From Pleurotus djamor (Eukaryota; Basidiomycota; Agaricomycetes; Agaricales; Pleurotaceae): 64,000 bases of DNA. The stretch is taken from NCBI GenBank assembly GCA_029747585.1, contig JAPEVF010000193.1, positions 1 to 64,000 of the forward strand, read 5' to 3'. Of this stretch, positions 59,529 through 64,000 are shown piece by piece. The notes beneath the pieces were generated by a model. The model ran no database searches and was not told the DNA's origin. It worked only from the letters and a program-made list of their open reading frames with translations. The translations under genes and the position numbers were made by a program. How positions within the stretch are numbered: position 1 is the first letter of the stretch; every line of letters starts with the position of its first letter.

Positions 59529-60758
59529 ATGTGTCCTATTATACGGTTCCTCGATACCTCGCCGACCGTTGAAGAGGTTACGCAGAAAATAGAGGACTTG
59601 CGCGAGGACATTCGCATCTTGGAAGGTTACCGCAATGCTCGGCTCCTCATCGTTTCGCGACTGCCCACCGAGGTTCTATCCATCATCTTTGAACGCGTCG
59701 CTGTATTGGAATCTCGTCAGGCATATTTAAGGACGCAAAACAGGTGGATGTATCTCTCCCAGGTCTGTCGCCTGTGGCGAAATGTTATGATAAACACTCC
59801 CCGAATCTGGGGCACTATCTACTTTCATAACAAACTGGAGCAAGCGAAATTTTTCCTCGAACGCTCAAGGTCAGCGCCATTGCACATCAAATCGGCCTCT
59901 CGCGCCCCAAACCTGGATACTGCTGCCCTCTGGTTTCAGAACGCAAGTCGACTTCGGACGATCATGCTAGACTTGACGTCCCTAGAGCCAGCTAGCTGGA
60001 TACCCCTCTTCAAAAAATTGAAGTTGTCAACCTTGGAAACTTTGCACCTGTGGTGCCGCCAGACAGTGCACCTCGAGTTCGCGTCAGAGGTCGATGCCGG
60101 TCGTGTTCCCCTTCTACGTGATGTCAAACTATCTTGCTGCTCATTCGACCTTCAAACCCCATTCGTCTCCCGAGTTCGATGGCTAACCATGGGGTATCCA
60201 ATAGATAGCCTTGTACATCGCCGGATACCCGAGGTGATGCTTGCGCTCAGAGACATGAAGCATCTTGAAACCTTGGAACTCACCTACCTTTTTGATTTCT
60301 CGAACGATATCCCGGGGGACCTTCTCATTGAGCTGCCGAGGCTCGAAGAGCTAATGCTCAGATCCAAGGACCCCCGTGTCGTGTTGATGCTCCGTAACTT
60401 CGCCTGCCCCAATATTCGATCGGTTGTAGCCAGTGCTTCGGATGTAATTGAATCTCGTTCCCTGGCAAAAGAGATAGCTGGTGCATTCCACTCCGTTTTT
60501 CCAAATACCCCGTTGTCAACTCGGTTGAAGATGGAACCCAGAGTCGCACGACTGGCCACGACCATATCTGTGGAATCAAACCTACAAGTGGATCCGGCAG
60601 CCGCTCTTGCCAATACACCCCGACCGGCGTCGCAAATACCTCAGTGTAACCACCGACCATTCTATATGTCTTGCGCTCGTATCCGTTTTCGAGGGGCCGA
60701 ACTTGGAAATCTTAACTCTCACGACGTCTACCACCACGAATTTCGAATTCGCCATTGA
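59529..60758 (+). CDS. F-box protein, type A, C-terminally truncated
   Basis: An open frame of 409 residues from ATG 59529. It begins MCPIIRFLDTSPTVEEVTQK, with the F-box at residues 45-105 (LPTEVLSIIFERVAVL, SQVCRLWRNVMINTPRIW), then ERSRSAPLHIKS and leucine-rich repeats. Homology to the family continues to about residue 370 (TPRPASQIPQ), after which the frame is lost and about 40 unrelated residues follow before the stop. The SDVPNKTQ tail is therefore missing. The family sequence resumes in another frame just downstream and then jumps into a second copy. A short protein could be made, but I regard this as the 5' part of a broken gene. Confidence 0.7.
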   Translation: MCPIIRFLDTSPTVEEVTQKIEDLREDIRILEGYRNARLLIVSRLPTEVLSIIFERVAVLESRQAYLRTQNRWMYLSQVCRLWRNVMINTPRIWGTIYFHNKLEQAKFFLERSRSAPLHIKSASRAPNLDTAALWFQNASRLRTIMLDLTSLEPASWIPLFKKLKLSTLETLHLWCRQTVHLEFASEVDAGRVPLLRDVKLSCCSFDLQTPFVSRVRWLTMGYPIDSLVHRRIPEVMLALRDMKHLETLELTYLFDFSNDIPGDLLIELPRLEELMLRSKDPRVVLMLRNFACPNIRSVVASASDVIESRSLAKEIAGAFHSVFPNTPLSTRLKMEPRVARLATTISVESNLQVDPAAALANTPRPASQIPQCNHRPFYMSCARIRFRGAELGNLNSHDVYHHEFRIRH

Positions 60759-61758
60759 TGTCGATGCGGAACATGTTCCCTTTCTACGCGCCGTCAGTCT
60801 ATATGACTGCTCCTTTGACCTCCGAACCCCAATCGTCTCTCAAGTTCGTTCATTGGCCATCCGGAATAATGGAAATGACGACGTGTATCGCCCAATGCTC
60901 GAAGTAATGCTTGCCCTTAGAGACATGAAGCAACTTGAACTCCTGGAGCTCGCCGAAGTTCTTGAGTTCTCGGAAGATATCCCAGAAGGCCTCCTCATTG
61001 AGCTTCCTAGGCTGGAGAAGATAAAACTTAAAACATGGGATCCTCGTGTTGCATTGATGTTCCAGAGTTTCGCATGCGCCAACATTCGGTCCATCGTCAT
61101 CGACACCACTGACACAGTCGAATCTGATGACCTTGCAAAGCAGGTAGTCAGCGCATTCTACTCTATCTTGCCGGCTACTCCATCATCGACCCGATTAAAG
61201 GTGAAAGCCAGCAACTCAAACCTTGCGACGACCATATTCGTGGAGCCGGACTTAGTTGTGGAATCAGTATCTGCTCCCGCCGAATCCCCACAAGCGTCAC
61301 GGTTACAGCTCCACGTACCCAACGACTATTCAATATGCCTTTCACTCGCATCCGTTTCTCTCGACCGCGCTCCGAAAATCCTTGAAGTTTATCTGGGTCC
61401 AAACAATCGCGAAAACCCCATCAACTTTATGCGTTCTTTGGACTCCGTTGAAAAGTTAGTTGTACCTTCTGTACAAGATCTACTAGTCGTCATGTCGGAC
61501 GTTCCGAATAAGACTCAGGTCAACAAAGCTCGGCGCGGCACTATCCTCCCTTTCTCGTTACCATCGTTAAAGCACATCGACGTCACGTCCTACAGAGAGC
61601 CAGGGCGACGAGACCGAACTCTCAACCACCTTCAAAAGGCACTCGAGAGGCGTCGTAATATCAATGCTGGGATTGAGGTTCTGAGGATCAATTCATACTT
61701 TCGGAGGTCCGAACTGGAAATTTTGGAGTCTGAGGTGCAGTCATTGGAATATTACTGA
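60636..61758 (+). pseudogene. 3' half of a chimeric F-box gene
   Basis: From about 60636 a second frame reads KYLSVTTDHSICLALVSVF, which is the continuation of the upstream copy. At about 60690 it fuses to GPNLEILTL, which corresponds to residue 175 or so of an intact member. From there the leucine-rich region repeats and the full tail follows (VMSDVPNKTQVNKARRG, ALERRRNINAGIEVLRI, LESEVQSLEYY, stop 61758). It has no F-box or start of its own. So the locus holds a first copy lacking its end joined to a second copy lacking its beginning, with a frameshift near 60636-60650; no splice choice I tried restores the frame. Confidence 0.75.
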
Positions 61759-61927
61759 GGAAAGTAGATACTATGCCATCACCTGCAGAGTATACGCAGT
61801 AGCATTATTATTGGCCGTTGCCTTCGATCCATCTCTGTTGCACCACCCCTACATGTAAAAGTGTGTCCACCCTGCACTCTCGAGACTCCCCTTCTTAGAC
61901 CACGACCACCAATAATTTACTATCTCA

Positions 61928-62005
61928 ATGTCTGCGATTACGCGATTTCTCGATACCTCGCCAACTGTTGAAGAGGTCAAGCAGAAAATAAGACCACAAC
62001 AATAG
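61928..62005 (+). pseudogene. Stub of an F-box gene, first 22 codons only
   Basis: ATG 61928 starts MSAITRFLDTSPTVEEVKQK, the exact N-terminal signature of type A genes, then meets TAG at 62003 after RPQQ. Family sequence ends at about 61990, where sequence belonging to the duplicated upstream block of the next gene begins. No F-box survives. It is a recombination scar, not a gene. Confidence 0.85.
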
Positions 62006-62024
62006 AGTTTTGTCACCCCCTTGG

Positions 62025-62276
62025 TGAAGATCTCGGTAAAGCTTAGGTCTGCAGGCCAGAAAGCTAGAGTATTCCGATGCAAAGCAAACTGTGCAAGAGG
62101 TTTGAACGTGGAAACGTTTGGGAAACGTTCAGATAAAATTTCAGTCAGTTTCGACCGCACAGGAGGTCCCCCTATGTAGAACAATGGTGCGCTGGCGTGA
62201 GCCTTGCTCGACCCTGATCACAAACTCTTGGACCACAACCACATCCCATCCAGTTGCATCCCCCAACTTTCCTCCC
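62025..62276 (+). repeat. Duplicated upstream block, copy 2
   Basis: Second copy of the block at 59293-59528, ending at ATG 62277. It starts within 40 bases of the point where the F-box stub breaks off. Confidence 0.85.
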
Positions 62277-63854
62277 ATGCCTCCGATTACGCGGTTTCTC
62301 GACACCTCACCGACTATCGAAAAGGTTCGGGAGAAGATAGAGGCCTTGCGCGCGGATATCCGCACTCTGGAAGGCTACTGCAATGCCCGGCTCCTGATCG
62401 TTTCGCGACTGCCTAACGAGGTTCTATCCATCATCTTTGAATATGTGGCTGCACACGAACTTCGTCAATCACACAAAATAAAGCCGCACGCTAGATGGCT
62501 GCCTGTCTCTCAGGTCTGTCGCCTGTGGCGAAACGTTGCCATCAACACTCCCCGAATCTGGGGCACTATCTACTTCCATAACAAGCTGGAACTAGCTAGA
62601 CTTTTCCTTGAACGCTCCAAATCCGCACCGTTACACATCAAATCCAACTGCTTCACCCCAAACCTGGATGTCGCGGCCCTTTGGTTTAGTCACGCTAGTC
62701 GGCTGAGGACAATCGACTTGAACGTCGGATCCCTGGATACCACAACCTGGACTTCCCTTTTCAAAACTTTGAAGGCACCTAACTTGGAAGCTTTGGCTCT
62801 CGCTGAACACCATGCAACACATTTCGACTTTGCGACCGAAGTCGATGCAGATCACGTCGCCCGTCTACGTGAAGTCAAACTCCATGATTGTTACTTCGAC
62901 CTCCGAACCCCGTACCTCTCCGAAGTTCGCTCGCTGAACATTTGGCATGCACCATTCGGTATCACGCATCGCCCGATGCTCGAAATCATGCTTGCCCTCA
63001 AGAACATGAAGTATCTGGAATCCTTGGAACTTGCATACCTTCTCGAGTTTTCGGCGGACGTCCCGAAGGATCTCCGTATTGAACTTCCAAGACTGCATGA
63101 GCTCACAATAAAAACCAGGGACCCCCGCGTTGTATTGATGCTCTGGAGCTTTTCGTGTGTCAACATCCGGACGATCGTAGCCGACACGATGGATGTAGTT
63201 GAATCTGGCGAGCTTGCAAAGCAGATAGTCGGTGCATTCCACTCTGTCGTACCAAATAGCCCATGGTCAACCCAATTGGAGGTAAGATACGGCGATTCGG
63301 AACTGAAATCGACCATATATGTGGAACTGGACCCAACCTCGGACTCCCAATCCCCTCCAATATCCTGGTTAGAGCTCCGCGGGCCCATCGACTTTTCCGC
63401 GTGTCTTGCGTTCACATCCGTTTTCCTGAAAAATCCCCCGAAAACTCTTGATATCAGCTTGGGTCAATCTCGGCAACGTCCTGCACCCTACGATCGTGAA
63501 GGCCTAATCGCTTTTATGCGTTCCCTCGAATCGGTCGAGACGCTGACTGCGCTCACGGCCCAGGACCTATTGGCTGTTCTTTCGGACGTCCCGAATAAGA
63601 CTCAACTTGCAAAGGCACGACGCGGTACCTTCCTCCCATATTCATTACAATCATTAAAGGAGGTCAATGTCACGCATTGTGTACAAAAGAAACGGCATGA
63701 TCGAACTTTCAGCAACCTCCAGAAGGCGCTCGAGAGGCGTCGTAACATCAACGCTGGTATCGAGATTCTAAGGTTTAGTTCGACCTTCAATAGGTCTGAG
63801 TTGGAGATTCTGAGGCCTGAGGTGCAGACAATGGAGTATAGTAGTGACAAATAG
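62277..63854 (+). CDS. F-box protein, type A
   Basis: Intronless, 525 residues. ATG 62277 is chosen because it gives the family start MPPITRFLDTSPTIEKVREK; the frame is open further upstream but that part is promoter sequence shared with 59293-59528. The F-box is at residues 45-105 (LPNEVLSIIFEYVAAH, SQVCRLWRNVAINTPRIW), followed by LFLERSKSAPLHIKS, leucine-rich repeats and the tail VLSDVPNKTQLAKARRG ... LQKALERRRNINAGIEILRF ... EVQTMEYSSDK. Closest to the broken chimera at 59529-61758. Presumed SCF ubiquitin ligase adaptor. Confidence 0.92.
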   Translation: MPPITRFLDTSPTIEKVREKIEALRADIRTLEGYCNARLLIVSRLPNEVLSIIFEYVAAHELRQSHKIKPHARWLPVSQVCRLWRNVAINTPRIWGTIYFHNKLELARLFLERSKSAPLHIKSNCFTPNLDVAALWFSHASRLRTIDLNVGSLDTTTWTSLFKTLKAPNLEALALAEHHATHFDFATEVDADHVARLREVKLHDCYFDLRTPYLSEVRSLNIWHAPFGITHRPMLEIMLALKNMKYLESLELAYLLEFSADVPKDLRIELPRLHELTIKTRDPRVVLMLWSFSCVNIRTIVADTMDVVESGELAKQIVGAFHSVVPNSPWSTQLEVRYGDSELKSTIYVELDPTSDSQSPPISWLELRGPIDFSACLAFTSVFLKNPPKTLDISLGQSRQRPAPYDREGLIAFMRSLESVETLTALTAQDLLAVLSDVPNKTQLAKARRGTFLPYSLQSLKEVNVTHCVQKKRHDRTFSNLQKALERRRNINAGIEILRFSSTFNRSELEILRPEVQTMEYSSDK

Positions 63855-64000
63855 CCACTTTGAATAGGTATCTGGTGGACGACGTCCGCAATCACAATTC
63901 ATTCTAGTCATTTCTTTCCCTTATTAGCGGTCTCCCTCAAGGTCGCCACTACATGAGAAGATAAAGATGATCGAGTCGACGTTTGAGTACTACTCGAGTA

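Noticed and set aside
59529..61758. One spliced gene joining both halves of the F-box chimera
   Set aside because: The candidate intron from about 60646 to 60693 (GTAACC..GAG) leaves the wrong frame for the second half, and the leucine-rich region would be repeated.

Overview
This window is nuclear DNA of a filamentous basidiomycete, probably an agaricomycete. The evidence is many short GT..AG introns (about 45-70 bases), fungal families (Gfa1, Sec24, an Num1/ApsA-type PH protein, WSC proteins, a large F-box family) and balanced base composition. I cannot name the species. Coordinates of spliced genes are outer limits; exon limits are in the evidence text.

Left third (1-19 kb): a secreted Egh16/GAS1-like protein with a long Ala-Asn repeat tail that runs off the left edge; GFA1 (first step of chitin precursor synthesis); an epoxide-hydrolase-type alpha/beta hydrolase; a very large helical-repeat protein that I tentatively assign to the fungal UNC80-like group; and a secreted beta-carbonic anhydrase.

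Middle (19.7-34 kb): the first F-box/WSC region. Two similar modules each have an F-box gene on the minus strand diverging from a two-WSC-domain secreted protein on the plus strand. Further F-box genes, one F-box relic and a small membrane protein lie around them. A CFAP20-domain gene follows at 34.3 kb. About 5 kb with no recognisable gene then holds a 390-bp element with perfect 31-bp terminal inverted repeats (MITE-like).

Right half (40-64 kb): a disordered Ser/Pro-rich protein, Sec24 (COPII coat), the cortical Num1/ApsA/Mcp5-type PH protein, then a second F-box cluster. This cluster has an ordered pair of genes that is an inverted copy of the pair at 28.6-32.0 kb, a broken tandem chimera, a 5' stub and one more intact gene. 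The F-box family is thus amplifying and decaying here by segmental duplication and unequal recombination.

Several N characters sit next to homopolymers, and two of them (14319, 48084) add one surplus base inside otherwise good genes. A G8 run breaks the second WSC gene in the same manner. I read these as sequencing or assembly artefacts rather than mutations.
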